Assembly: GCF_011745365.1 (NCBI RefSeq)
Contig: NW_024468915.1
Coordinates: 3,264,653 to 3,328,652 of the forward strand
Reading direction: 5' to 3'
Origin: Cryphonectria parasitica EP155
Lineage: Eukaryota; Ascomycota; Sordariomycetes; Diaporthales; Cryphonectriaceae
Length of the DNA: 64,000 nucleotides
In this document: positions 1 through 11,504 of the stretch, in pieces
Layout: each line of letters starts with the position of its first letter
How positions within the stretch are numbered: position 1 is the stretch's first letter
Notes under the pieces: model-generated
Told to the model about the DNA's origin: nothing
Databases searched by the model: none
What the model saw: only the letters and a program-made list of their open reading frames with translations
Position numbers and translations under genes: made by a program

Positions 1-116
1 TATCAACGAATTACCACATGGTCACTGTTTTTCGTCGTCTCTTCCTCTCTTTCCCTTGATTCAACATCTTACGCCAGCACACCGCAACCAGTCCACCACG
101 ACGACAATTCCTCAGG

Positions 117-121
<5 letters not shown>

Positions 122-202
<81 letters not shown>
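122..202. repeat. (CT)n microsatellite, about 40 units
   Basis: Uninterrupted CT dinucleotide tract about 105 bp upstream of the ATG of the J-domain gene. It lies in the likely promoter or 5' UTR. Pyrimidine-rich tracts are common in fungal promoters, but this length also makes it a slippage-prone microsatellite. Confidence 0.97.
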
Positions 203-204
<2 letters not shown>

Positions 205-306
205 CCTCCCCGTCCCTGCCTGACTTTTTCTCTGGCCTGAGAGGGTTGGGTGTGTACATTCTTGCCAATGTAGTAGGGTTTCCTCCCGCCTAGACCTCTT
301 GATAAG

Positions 307-1585
307 ATGTCGCAGTGGCTCTCGTTGATGGGTTGGACCATCCTTCCTGATGTAAGTCGCGTATCCTTCCTTCTTACTAGGCCAAAGAGAGCCTCTTGCT
401 TTTGCCTTGGTGTTCTGATATAAGCTTCACCACCTCTAGATGGCCACCCGCTTCCTCCAGAATCTCTACTACAATGTCACCATCCGCGCCGGCTCCCCTC
501 GTCCACAACCAGGCCAGCAACGCTGGGCCGAGCACTACAGGCGCACCTACATCGTCGTCATCTGCGCGTATCTGCTCTTCACCATCTACGAGGCCGACTG
601 GGAGCTCCAGCGGCCCGCCAACAGGGACTTCTACTCGGTTTTGGGCGTACCTCCGGATGCCGGCCTGAAGGATATCAAGAGGCGCTACCGCCAGCTCTCG
701 GCGGCCATGCACCCAGACAAGGCGTCGCTGGGTCCTACAGCCTTTGACGCTGACCTGTACGTGCGGGTACAGCTCGCCCACGAGACCCTCTCCGATGAGG
801 TCAAGCGTTTTGCTTACGACCGCTTTGGGCCGGACATGACGGGCTGGACGAGGTGCACCGTGGTGCGCGACTACGTGATGACGGGGGCGACCGGGCTGGT
901 GGGATACTATGGCGTGGGTGCCGTGTTTCTGTACGTCCTCCCCATGCTGGGCTATTTCAGCGACGGGGTCTATTGGCGGTACCTCGCCTTCGCGGCCCTG
1001 CTCACCTTTGAGGTGCGTACCATCACCAGCCCGAACCATCCTTGGCTCCTCGAGGGCCTGGTCAATCCTTTCCTGGTCCGGATCGTCAACCCTGTCGTGT
1101 CCTTCTGGAGCCCAGGTGCCGCCCACCCGCCATACCTGCCCTTTCAGGCCGTCGCCATGGCTCGCAAGCTCAGCGTCACACTGTCCATCGCGCTGAACCA
1201 GATCCTGCCCCGCCTGACGGCCGACACGCGGGGCGGGCGCCTGCAGCTGAGGAAGAGCAGGGGGGACGACGAGCTCTCCAGTGCGAGGCAGAGCCTGGAC
1301 GAGCTTGACAAGGCGGTCGTAGCGGCGAACGAGGAGGCGGAACGCTTAGTGAAGACGGAGGCGGCGCCGTTCATGGGCGACCCACAGCTTTGGATGACGC
1401 TGCGCGATAAAATCAAGAGGTGGCTGGTTGACAACACGGTGCGAAACGACCCATTGACGAAGGCAGCCATCCACGAGAGGATCAAGAGACGGAGACAGGA
1501 CGCACCCGCCGGCGCGCAGGGAAACGGCATGAGAATGAGGCAGAAACCGGCTGGGATGGCGAACGGCAATGCCTCGGCTCGGTAG
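307..1585 (+). CDS. ER membrane J-domain (Hsp40) protein, Erj5-like
   Basis: Two exons, 307-351 and 440-1585 (phase 0 intron with gtaagt donor and ctctag acceptor), 396 residues. The short first exon supplies a hydrophobic N-terminus; without it the protein would start at the ATG at 440. A membrane segment (about residues 52-66) precedes a J domain with the HPD triad (about residues 106-108) in the context AAMHPDKASL. Two or three more hydrophobic segments follow (about 155-230), then a charged, coiled-coil-like tail rich in Lys, Arg and Glu. J domains stimulate Hsp70 ATPase. The combination of an N-terminal anchor, lumenal or cytosolic J domain and extra membrane segments resembles the fungal Erj5 group of ER co-chaperones. 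The Erj5 assignment is an inference from remembered family layout; the J-domain call is firm. Its 3' end converges with the MFS gene. Confidence 0.85.
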
Positions 1586-1844
1586 AGTCGTGCTCTTCAT
1601 CTTTTGCACCTTCTTCTCTTACTGTAATAAGGGCAGTAGTAGCTGCTGCTACATTAGTAGTAAGTAGATGCCAGAGCATGGGGAGCAATCTCAGCCCACC
1701 CCAACCCAGCCTTGTCTTCTCTTTTTTCTCCCATTGTGTATATACATATATATATGCCTCAAAGATTGTGGCCCATGCTATGCTGCCCTTGTGTACCATG
1801 CATGCACAACTGTACACGCTGATAAACTGCCATACCATTTACAA

Positions 1845-4217
1845 TTACAGCCTCTGTCGGCCTCTCGTCTCGATAGGAATCAGGACCATACCCACAAACG
1901 CCGCGAAGATCAGTGCCGCGGCCAGGTAGATGGGCGTCGTGGTGCCGTCACCAGGGATGCTGGCCGCGAGCATGGGCGCGATGAGGCCTGTGATTCTGTT
2001 GAGAAAGCTCGCCACGCCGGTTCCTGCGCCTCGTACGGGGGCAGGGCTGTTACCATTTCAATAACACACCATATATAGTCAGCCCCCGCCGCCTTGGTCG
2101 GTCATTCAGGGAACAATAGAAGGAAGAAGGATAGGAGGAAAGGAGAAAAGGAAGGAAGAGAAACACTCACAAGATCTCTGGAGTAAATGCATATAGCACT
2201 CCATACATGATGTTCTGGCTAAACGCCTCGACACATGAAAAGACCAGCTGGGATGTTCCCGTCTTGCCGTAGCTGACGAATAGAAGCAGGAATCCCGCCG
2301 AGATCAAGGTCGAGAGGGCGAGCGTGCCCTTGCGGCCTAGGAATGGGGATGGGCTGTCTACTGCAAAGTAGGCCAGTACGCTGCCTGGTACGCCAACGAC
2401 GCTCAGAATGGCGTAGTCACGGTAGGTCTCGGGTGAGATCTCTACTGCTGCTGGGTTTGTAGTAGCTGTAGCCTCTTTTGTGGAGGAAGAGGAGGATGTG
2501 TCTCCTTGGTGGTGAGAGAGGTACTGTGGGAGAAAAGCGTTGAACAGAGGGTATCCCATGCCGATCGTTGCCCAGCAGAACCAGACGAGGATGGTCGCGA
2601 GGCCTAACCTGCGGCTACTGAACAAGGGACGGAGGCGCGCGGCAGAAAACCCCTCGAGACGGGCCTTGAGCACGCCCCTGGCTGATCCTGAGGAGGACGA
2701 TGATGACAGGCCTCGATAACCGTTGGCACCTGGCCCAGCAGACACCGTCTCATCGTCACCATTGTTGTTGTCGTCGTCGTCGTCCAGCACCACAGCATCG
2801 AGGATATCCTCCGTCAGCCAAGTCTTGGCCCTGTTCCTGTACGCAAGACCATGGACCACAGCAACAGCCTCAGGCTGGCGGCCGCGCGACAAGAGGTACT
2901 TGGGGCTCTCGAGCAGGCGAAAGACGAAAAATCGGAGGGCAAACATGGTCAAGGTAATGAGGCCGATGGACAGGACGAAGCGGCGCCAGCCCTGGTCGGC
3001 AGGCCAGCTGCCGATGAAAAACCAGGCCAGGATGGAGCTGGCGAGCTGGCCGACGGGCCACCAGACGCTGAGCAGGGTGAGCAGGCTGCTTGAGGCGTCC
3101 GGGAGAAACTCGAGAAAGAGGGCGCCGTCGACGGGGAGGTTGCCGCCGACGCCGAAACCGAGGAGGGACAGGAGGAAACACACGGCGGGCCAGGAGGGGG
3201 CGAGGGACACGAGGAGGCCGAAGACGGCGGTGATGAGGAGGGTGGCGTTGAAGGCGATGCGGCGGCCCAGGATGTCAGACCCGAGGCCCCAGGTGAAGGC
3301 GCCCAGGCAGAGGCCGAGATAAACCCATGATGTTGTGTAGCGGACCTGCTTCTCGGAGACGGAGAACTCGGCCGAGAGGGAGGGGAGGATGAGAGAGACG
3401 CCCTGGAGGGTGAGGGGTGTTTGGTCAGTGGTTGATGAGGATGAGGAAGAGGAAACGAGGGAAAGAGGAGGAAAAGGAGGAAGGAGGGCCCATTTTGGAA
3501 GACCTGTTCTCCCATCCCCCCTCTGCATCTTTTACTTACTTGCATCCAGAGGCTGAGGCACGTTCTGGTTAGCCCAAAGTACAAATGAAAAAGATGAAAA
3601 ACAGCCGTCAAGAAGGAAGACAAAAGGCATACTTGTCTGCAAACCATCCAAATCCACACAATACAAACAGCTGCCAGTTATATCTCCCCATCCCGATATC
3701 CTGAACAGCCTTGTTGATGATCATCGACTTCACTACTCAAACACGTCAGTAGTTTAATTCATACGTACAGACTCTGAGTTCCAAGAAACATCTGAACCAA
3801 AGGGACAGCTGAAATGGACTGCACAACAGCAGACTTACTCTCATATGCTGACCTTATTCCCCCTCCCGTCCGCTTCATTTCCCTCCTCACTTCCCTCCTC
3901 AAACCCTCGATGCTATACTCTGCCGCGCTCATCTCCAGCATAGCTGCACCCTCATCCCGTCTTCCTCCTCCTCTTCCTCTTCCAACACCACTACCAGCAC
4001 TACCAACACGCCTGTCCTTAGCATCCTCCTCCTCCTCCTCGTCATCACCCCCCTCGACTTCCTCACGGCCCGCCACCTCCTCGTACTCTACCTGCCCGCA
4101 CCTCGCAGAGTGGCTGTGCAGATGGGCCCGGTCGAGAGGGATCAGCACGCCTGTGTAGTCGGCCGTCGACTCGGGTCTTGACATGCGCCATCTCCATGCT
4201 GTGATCCGGCCAGACAT
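1845..4217 (-). CDS. 12-TM major facilitator transporter (sugar/SV2-like MFS)
   Basis: Read on the minus strand as five exons: 4217 (or 4184)-3839, 3732-3633, 3564-3540, 3402-2171 and 2046-1845. All junctions are GT-AG and phase-consistent; the product is 634-645 residues. Exon 3 is only 25 nt and encodes TCLSLWMQ. The joined N-terminus gives the family-typical stretch MGRYNWQLFVLCGFGWFADK just before TM1, and the last exon restores FPAPVRGAGTGVASFLNR and the final TM helices, ending IETRGRQRL. The loop motif GLGSDILGRR after TM2 is the MFS A-motif variant. The central loop (around 2690-2800) holds Asp/Asn and Ser runs. The family moves sugars, organic acids or other small molecules; the substrate cannot be told. 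Two in-frame ATGs (4217, 4184) are possible starts. Confidence 0.9.
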
Positions 4218-5977
4218 GACCTCCTTGCTCTTTTCGCTGAGCAAGAAATTTACAGATAGGGGAAGAAAAGACAGGCAAAAACAAAACGAAATAACAAGAT
4301 CAACCCCTCCCCTCAGTCGTCTTTCGTTTCTCTGTCTCTCTCTCTCTCTCCCTCTCTGCCCTTCTTTTCTGTGGCGCCTGCTGCTGGTGTCGTTATTTCG
4401 AGGGCGAGCGATAATTCGAAAGGTTCTTGTCTGGCCTGGTCTGATCTGAAGACCCAAGAAAAGACAAGAGAGGCGTTCAAACACGAAGGATGACGAGGAG
4501 GGTGATGAGACGACAACGATGGCAGCGAACACGACGTAAGACCAGATGGACCAGATGGACCAGAGATGTTGAAGATGTAAGTGAAATTAACAGAACCCCA
4601 TCCTCTTCTCAAACCACGCGCACACGGTTAGATCAATGTATCAAAAGGAGAAGACGAAGAAGATGAAGAAAGACGAGGACGCAGGGTTGCGTTATGAGTA
4701 CCTGGATGCAGTGAGACACAGTGGTTTACAGCTCTCGGCTTGTCTTGCTCGGCTGGTCCGGCGTCTTGGGGGGGGGGGGGTGCCGTTCCCGTGCTGCAGA
4801 AGGGGAGTGAGTGAGAGTAGCCCCTGTAAGCTACCGCCGTCGGATGTCGGGGTACAAAACTATGGTACTAATCATTTTACCTTCCACCCCTGTTCTGGTG
4901 GCACTCTGTGCTCTGCTGCTGCTACTTTTGGCTGACAAAGAAAGAATATATACCAAAGTAATTATAAACTTGTAGCCAGTTTCTGATGGAGAGGGATAAG
5001 AAGTCGGACACAATTATTCGACATTCCTTTTCCTTCTTCTTTTCGTACTGCATATGAGAGATCAAGATAACATAGAGAGAAAACAAATGCTGCGCAGTTC
5101 TGTCGCACACATGCACAGTGACACATGTGCATGTGCCCAAAGCATGTGGCCTTCACCAGGTTTGGAGTATCAGGTCACTTTCATTCTTTTGGACCGACAT
5201 ACTTTTTGGTGTGTCATTAAGCAACTTCTGTATGCCCACTGCAGGTGGTCTCAGCTTGTGACCAGCCATATCGTCTCATCGCAGGTGACTGACTGACCGA
5301 TTGACGGACTGCTTTTGGAATACATGAAGGGGAAAGTGTGCGTGCTCGCTTGTGTGGATCCAAACTCCAATCTTGCATGTCAGTCAGTGCAAATCAATCT
5401 GAATCAAGATGTCGATTCATCAGCCCCTTGTAAGCCCTTATTAGTTAGGGAAAAGTATGGGGAATGCATGAGCTGTCCTCATCAATCCCCTTTGATCCTG
5501 CCTGTCTGGTGACGCCAAAGCATGCCTCCTTCAAAAACATCCCCCCCCCCCGGAAACGCCCAAGACTACATTTGTAATTTAGGTACTGAGTAGTCACCCG
5601 TGAAGAAACCACCTTGAATCCGCTTCTGTAGATCCCCTCCCCAAGACCGTTAAAGGGTTTGTGTAAGCAAGAAAAGAAGAAGAAAACCATCCTTGAATGC
5701 CTGCGATATTCCTTCCAGCCTGATTTCCATTGATGATCCTGACCATGCTCTGTAGTGCGGTCCAGCCCTCCCTCCAAACGAGATTGCAAAGAGGGCCAAA
5801 ACCCACGGCACCGTAACCAAACACAAAACGCCGATATCCAGTTCCGCAATGCTCAGGCATTTCCATCATCATTTCATGATCCCATGATTCCCGCCAGATG
5901 TATTTTTTGTTTTGTATCTTCCTCTCCCCTTCCTCTTTGGTCTCTATTCTCTGGTCACAATTCGTGAGACTCATTCG
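4218..5977. other. Gene-free spacer with homopolymer runs
   Basis: Holds the upstream region of the MFS gene (reading left) and the 3' flank of ATG7. A CT-rich patch lies near 4329-4362, a G10 run near 4771-4780 and a C11 run near 5541-5551. Short open frames here lack family motifs or codon bias. I see no supportable gene. Confidence 0.7.
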
Positions 5978-8278
5978 CTAGAGAAGGACCGCCTCACCAT
6001 CGTCCTCCACGTCCTCCTCGTCGCTAAGCTCCACGTCAGCCGCCATGGCTTCGGCGCGACGCTGGACCTCCGCGAGGCCCGACAACTCCGCAACATAATC
6101 CTTGTCCTCGAGGGCTTTCCGGAGGAACGCATAGCCGTCCTTCTTGTAGGCGTCGACGATGGTCTTGCTGCATGCGCTGCAGTTGGGATACGACTCGCCG
6201 CGGATGATCATGTTCTGGAAGGTGGAGAGGAACCCACGAATCTGGTGGGGGACGAGGCCAAGTGCATGGTTGGGCGGGTCGCGCTCATACGAAACGGTGT
6301 CGCCGCCGCTGGGGACAGGAGCCTTGGCGTGGTGGCCGTCGGGATGTTGCAAGATGCTCGCCAGCAGCTCGACAAGGAGTGCTGACGCGATCGCTGCGCC
6401 GCCAGGACGGGTGACCGTGCATTGCTGGTCGAGGGTGAGATCTTTCTGGGACTGTAGCAAGAATTTGTGTCAGCAAAAAAGAGGAGGTTGTTTGGTATTC
6501 GTTGTAAGACAATGATGATTGAATACATATGCTGCGCGGCGGAACTTACATCAGTAGCCACAACTACATCGTTGCAGAAGTAGCACCCTAGAGTCTTCTC
6601 ACTGCCATCCTTGGGCGCGGCACCATGTCGCATCACGACGTACGTGTCAAAGCCCAGCGCAGCATTCATGACGATCTTGCCCGCAGCCTTGCCCATTACT
6701 GTTGGCAGCCACCGTGACTCACGACTGTCCATCAGCAAAAAGATGACGTCGTGGGACTCGACGAGCTGTCGGAGCTTGGTGAAGTCGGCCTTGGTCCTGG
6801 CCTCGTCCGCAATAGGATGTCCCAGCATGGGAACCGAGAGCACATGGCCCTCGCTTTCCACACTGGGGTTGATCTCCCGTAACGCCTCGGCCGCCTTGGT
6901 CGCCTTGGGAGCGCCTCCATTGAGGGCGTCGTTGAAGTCGAAGAGGGGCTGCCGCACAGGGTTCGAGAACGAGACGGAGCCGTTGTCGACAAAGGTGATC
7001 TTGCGAACGCCCCAGCCCATGAGGTTGCGCGACACGTAGCTGCCCAGGGTGCCCGCGCCCAAAAGCAGACACGAGGTATTCCTGATGGTGTCTAGGTCCA
7101 GGCCGGGAGATATCCGCCACTTCATAAGCTTGAGATTCAGGTCCACGGCCTGGTCCGCCAGCTTTTTGGGGTCCATATAGTCGCCGAGGCTCGCCTGGCG
7201 CGCCTGCAGCTTTCCGATCGCGTTCCGCTCCCAGCCCGTGACCTTGGGCATCGTGCTCGTCTCCATCTCCGGCACGCTGTCCATAGCAAGTGGCAGGATG
7301 ATGCTGCGAGCCTCGTGGCGCCGAGCCTGGGTGTCGCGGAAACAGAGGATGTTGACCTTGCTCAGGTGGAAGCGCTGGCGGACAAGGACTAGCAGGTTGC
7401 GCAGGGGCCAGGAGGGGTGCTCGGCATAATTGGAAGGGTCAACGAAAGAGACGAAGCGGTCCTCCTCGGGGACGCCATCGAAGAAGCCGTTCTCGAACTC
7501 TCGTAGGGAGGCGATGACCCACCTGAATCCGAGCTCCTCGGCGGCAGAGTCGAACGAGTTCTTAGACCGTGTGTCCTCGCCGCCGCGGACTTTTTTGGCC
7601 AGGAAGAAGCCATATTCCCTGTTGTCGACGCTGTAGCGCCAGGTCCCCACCTGATCGACCAGCGCGGTGCTCTCGGCGGACGTGAGCCTGCCTATGTCCG
7701 CGGTGCGCTTCCACTGGGGGTCCGAATGCAGGGCGGGGAAGGCGAACCAGTACGTGAAGCGGTATTTCTTTAGGTCGGCAAACGACAGGATAGTGTGGGA
7801 AGCGAGGAGGGAGGGGACGGAGTAGATGGTGCCGTCCTTGATCGCGTCCCAGATCTGCCGGCCGGCGGTCTGGAGCATGGCAGCCTTGTCGGTCTGCTTG
7901 AAGTCTTCGATCGTGTTCACGTTCTTGATGGTACCGTCCGCGCGACATTGGTTGAGACCGACCCTGTCGCAACATCTTGGTGTTAGGAAATCCTGTAGAA
8001 GCAGACGAAAGCTCTCCTTTCTTTCTACCTGCATGCCGAGAGAAAGACAGCAGACAACTGCATCCGTGAGCGACTTACGAGTTATTGGTAAGCGAGTTAC
8101 CGAGGATCTGCATACGAGTGCTCTCGTCGGGGGTTGCAGCCGGGTTGGACTCATAAGTGCCGAGGACGAAGCGCGCAGAGTCGTCGAGCTTGGCGTGGTC
8201 AAGCTTGGACGAGAAGAGTGCCGAGTAAAACGGCAGCTCTATCTGCGACGAAAACGCCGCGAATTTAAGCTCTGCCAT
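5978..8278 (-). CDS. ATG7: ATG7, E1-like activating enzyme for autophagy
   Basis: Three exons: 8278-8079, 7963-6550 and 6451-5978, with GT-AG introns of 115 and 98 bp; 695 residues, the usual fungal length. ATG7 adenylates the ubiquitin-like proteins ATG12 and ATG8 and passes them to the E2 enzymes ATG10 and ATG3, which is needed for autophagosome formation. The N-terminal domain starts [18 protein letters not shown]. The E1-type ATP-binding fold carries [17 protein letters not shown] (about residues 365-380), the zinc-binding CxxC is in GCYFCND, and the catalytic cysteine sits in [11 protein letters not shown] (Cys549). The second zinc CxxC is in NCSACSKT. The acidic C-terminal tail ([15 protein letters not shown]) follows the domain that binds ATG8. 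The start was chosen because it gives the conserved N-terminus; an upstream region of about 1 kb is shared divergently with the dCMP deaminase gene. Confidence 0.97.
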
Positions 8279-9293
8279 GGTGGTGCTGGTGTCGCGATCG
8301 GTGCCTGTCACAGGCTCTTTGAGGTTGCACAGCTGGGGTTTCTCTCCAGTTTGGATGGTACTTGTTCGTTTTCTTCTCCTCTCGTTTGGAGCCGCACTTT
8401 CCACTCTTGTATGAAGGGGGAAATAAGGAAAATATCAGAAGATCACAAAATCAAGGAGAGGATGAAGGAGGAGGAGTCAAGAGAAGGCGTCGTGAGGTTG
8501 TCAGGTGGCTGATGTCGGTCGCAAGGTGAGGGGGACCCTGAGCAAACAAGCCCCACTACACCTTGGGCAGGAGGGGTGTGGGACGAGGGGCAGTGGATGA
8601 TGCAATGAGCAATGAGTGTGCAACGTACTGTACGCCCAGAAAGAGAGGCAATGGTGGACAACGTCACCAACCTTGAGGAGAAGAGGGGTGAAGAAGAAGA
8701 GGATGAGGGGAAAAATGGTCTCAGGGTCGAGTCATCAGTTCATCAGTGCACAATGATACTGGTCACGAGGAGGAAATAATTAGAGTGCAGGCAGCGAAGC
8801 AGGTAAGTTGGTGAGCTGCTTGGTGATGGGTGTCGAAGAAGAAAGAAGCTCCGAGGTGGTCCAGCAAACAGGTCACAGGGATGTTCTGGGGAGTGGGGGT
8901 CCATGAGGGGTTGGAGCGGCAAGGTACATAGCACTGTGGTTGCAGGCACATACCCCTGTGACTTGGTGGAAGAGGTGCTGTAATACTATGGTACGTACGG
9001 TGTCACGTTGAATGCTTAGAGGCTAGAAGGATTGACAGCAAGGAAGCTCCCGCACCGTCTCCTTTCTTAGGGCTGCAGCACCTGTACCAACAGGACCCCT
9101 GCTCCAACCCCCAAGAACGCGTGAAGCGCGTATCCTACAGCAGCGCGCCTCTAGACTTTCTAGCTTGTGAACCTCTCTGTATTTCATTGAGTTGCCTCAA
9201 GGGTTTCTCCTGTTAATGAGCCATTCCCCCACACGAAACCTAACCCACTGCACACACAAGTCAGACACAAATTGTCTCACCCCAACCAACAAG
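8279..9293. promoter_or_regulatory. Divergent intergenic region, ATG7 / dCMP deaminase
   Basis: About 1 kb between the start codons of two head-to-head genes, so it must contain both promoters. I see no open frame with family motifs and no clear shared operator. The left side is purine-rich (AGGA/GAGG repeats near 8440-8710). Confidence 0.55.
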
Positions 9294-10633
9294 ATGCTTA
9301 TTGGAATTTGTGGCAGTGAGTGTTGAGCAGTCTTTTCTCTTTCCTCCACATACACAAGTTCCTAATCAGCTCCTCTTAGGCATATGTTCTGGCAAGAACA
9401 CTGTGGCCCAGTACTTGGTGGAACATCATGGCTTCACTCATGTCTTTGTCAAACCCCAACAAGGCGCGTTGGTCACAAATAGCAGCACCCCTTCCCAGGA
9501 GCCAGCAACAGCACCAGTAACTGCAGACACAGAGGAGTCAAATACACATCACAAACGGAGCTCATCATCCTCTACATCCCTCATCTTCTCCTCTCCAGAT
9601 GACCTCCTGGAACACGTAACTCAGCACTGGCGGGCCCGCTGGGTCGTCACGGATGTGCTGTCCAAGGACATCCTCGACGCCTACTCGAAGCGGCCCTTCT
9701 TCCTGCTCATCTCTGTCGACGCGCCTCTCCTCGTGCGGTGGAAACGCTACCAGCAGCGTCACCTCGAGACGCAGCAGTCGCTGGCATCCTCCGGCGATAA
9801 GGCACAGCCCACCACCAGCACCAGCATCTTCACCAGCACATCATCATCAGACAGGTCGCCACCGCCTGCCCAGACACTCGAGGCCTTCGCCGCCCTCTCA
9901 GACGCACAGCTCTACCACCCGCTGACAGGCCAAGCAACACACATCTCCAGCGCGCCCGTCCGCCTCCTCAACACGTCGCGCGCCCTGGCCTCTCTCTACG
10001 TCAACCTAGGCAAGCTGGACCTCCTCAGCCCCGAGCGCCTCCGCCCGTCCTGGGACAGCTACTTCATGTCCCTCGCCACGCTCGCCTCGCACCGCTCCAA
10101 CTGCATGAAGCGCCGCGTCGGCTGCGTCGTCGTCAGCCACAACCGCCGCGTTATCTCCACCGGCTACAACGGCACCCCGCGCGGCATCCGCAACTGCAGC
10201 GAGGGCGGCTGTCCGCGCTGCAATTCGGGCCAGGGCTCGGGCCACGGCCTGGCCACTTGTCTGTGTATTCATGCCGAGGAGAACGCCCTGCTCGAGGCCG
10301 GCCGGGACCGCCTGCGCGAGGGCGCCGTGCTGTACTGCGATACGTGCCCGTGTCTTACCTGCAGTATCAAGATTGCGCAGGTCGGCGTCAGCGAGGTCGT
10401 GTATGCCCAGGGGTACAGTATGGATGGAGAGACGGCCGCCGTGTTTAGAGAGGCCGGCGTGAGGTTGAGACAGTTTGTACCGGTGAGTTGTGTTGCCTTC
10501 ATATTTCATTTATCTGTTCTTTCTCTTTTTACTCCCACTCTAGCTCCTCTACTCTGCAGACCAAATGCTGACAGCAGGCAAACAGCCTGCAAATGGTCTC
10601 ATCCATCTTGAAAAGATGGAATTGAACATCTAA
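9294..10633 (+). CDS. Deoxycytidylate (dCMP) deaminase
   Basis: Three exons: 9294-9315, 9380-10482 and 10544-10633, GT-AG, in phase; 404 residues. The enzyme converts dCMP to dUMP, the substrate of thymidylate synthase, and is allosterically set by dCTP/dTTP in characterised relatives. The tiny first exon joins to give MLIGICGSICSGKNTVAQYL, a P-loop-like N-terminal module. A Ser/Thr-rich, variable insert follows (about residues 60-180). The C-terminal cytidine/dCMP deaminase domain shows a first zinc motif with HAEENALLEAGRD (about residue 304) and a second, TCPCLTC (about residue 330). Upstream Cys/His pairs (CSEGGCPRCNSG) resemble the extra zinc site of eukaryotic dCMP deaminases. Yeast DCD1 has the same two-part layout. 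Odd: the P-loop reads GKN where GKS/GKT is usual. Confidence 0.93.
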
Positions 10634-11315
10634 GCCGCAAGGGCAGTGGTGGGTTAGGCAGCCGAGATAGTCCACGGTGTGTTGTGTTCAATGCGCCATG
10701 ACCGCATCAGCACATAATGAGGGGCTTCATCGAAAATGCACAAGCTGCTTGGTAGGTGTAACGTGGGAGGCTTGTCTGTGTGTATGTCGTATGGAGAAGG
10801 CAAGGTTGGGAAGGCGGTCAAACACAGGATTGTGTGGATTACGCAACACACACACACACACACACACACACGAGATACTGCGACACCAAGCAAGAAACCA
10901 TCCAATATCATCCGTCTCTGGTCTTTAAAACGACTGTGATTAGACTGTTGTATCTTTGTTGATTGAAAGTCAGACGAATAGCTGGCTGCTGAAACGCAGG
11001 GCAGCTTGAAGTATGTGCGAAATTGCCAACACAGGCTCAGTGGCATGGGAGGAGCATCATGACTTCGTCGCCGTCCTCCCCGTCCCCCTTTACCCGCCCC
11101 CTTCCTCTCAAGAAATAATCATTACTGCCATAATAAGGTCTTCCGTTTTCGTTCAGCCGTACGTCCGCCCTCCCCCGTGCCTCACCAGATTAGGTGGCGC
11201 ATATGTTCCATATCTTGCCCCGGGCTCCTGTCCAGGCGGACCAGTAGCTGCAGGCCACAGCTGCCGCTCGCGCGTACTCTTCTCGTCAATTCCTCCCCCA
11301 CGTCGGGCTCCCCAT
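10634..11315. other. Gene-free spacer with (CA)n tract
   Basis: 3' flank of the dCMP deaminase gene and of the small membrane protein gene, which converge. It contains the (CA)n tract at about 10846-10872. No gene seen. Confidence 0.7.
10846..10872. repeat. (CA)n microsatellite
   Basis: About 13 CA units in an intergenic region, directly visible. Confidence 0.95.
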
Positions 11316-11504
11316 CTATTGAGCCTGCTTCCGTTGACGCATGGCAGTGATCTTTTTGCTGATGAAGAGGCCGATAATGCCGACGGCGACAACGAAGACG
11401 ATGCAGAAGACGACGACAACACCAGCCTCCTTCTGGGCCCAGTTCTGGCGCTTGGCAATGGTGGAGACGGCCTCGCGGGCGACCAGAGCGTTGATGGCAG
11501 GCAT
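11316..11504 (-). CDS. Small single-pass membrane protein, 62 residues
   Basis: Single-exon frame reading MPAINALVAREAVSTIAKRQ..., then a strong hydrophobic helix of about 22 residues (GVVVVFCIVFVVAVGIIGLF, residues 28-47) and a short basic tail (SKKITAMRQRKQAQ). Codon use has the G/C-ending bias of nearby real genes and the start has an A at -3. The short amphipathic, basic N-terminus followed by one helix would suit a mitochondrial inner-membrane or ER tail-type small subunit, but no named function can be assigned from sequence. I believe similar hypothetical proteins occur in other Sordariomycetes (memory, unverified). The gene stands alone, with more than 3 kb of gene-free DNA upstream. 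Confidence 0.65.
   Translation of the reverse strand: MPAINALVAREAVSTIAKRQNWAQKEAGVVVVFCIVFVVAVGIIGLFISKKITAMRQRKQAQ

Noticed and set aside
11..341. Arg-Glu repeat proteins across the (CT)n tract
   Set aside because: Pure translation of a microsatellite.
2723..3322. 200-codon plus frame inside the MFS gene
   Set aside because: Antisense shadow of the long MFS exon, basic and without domain character.
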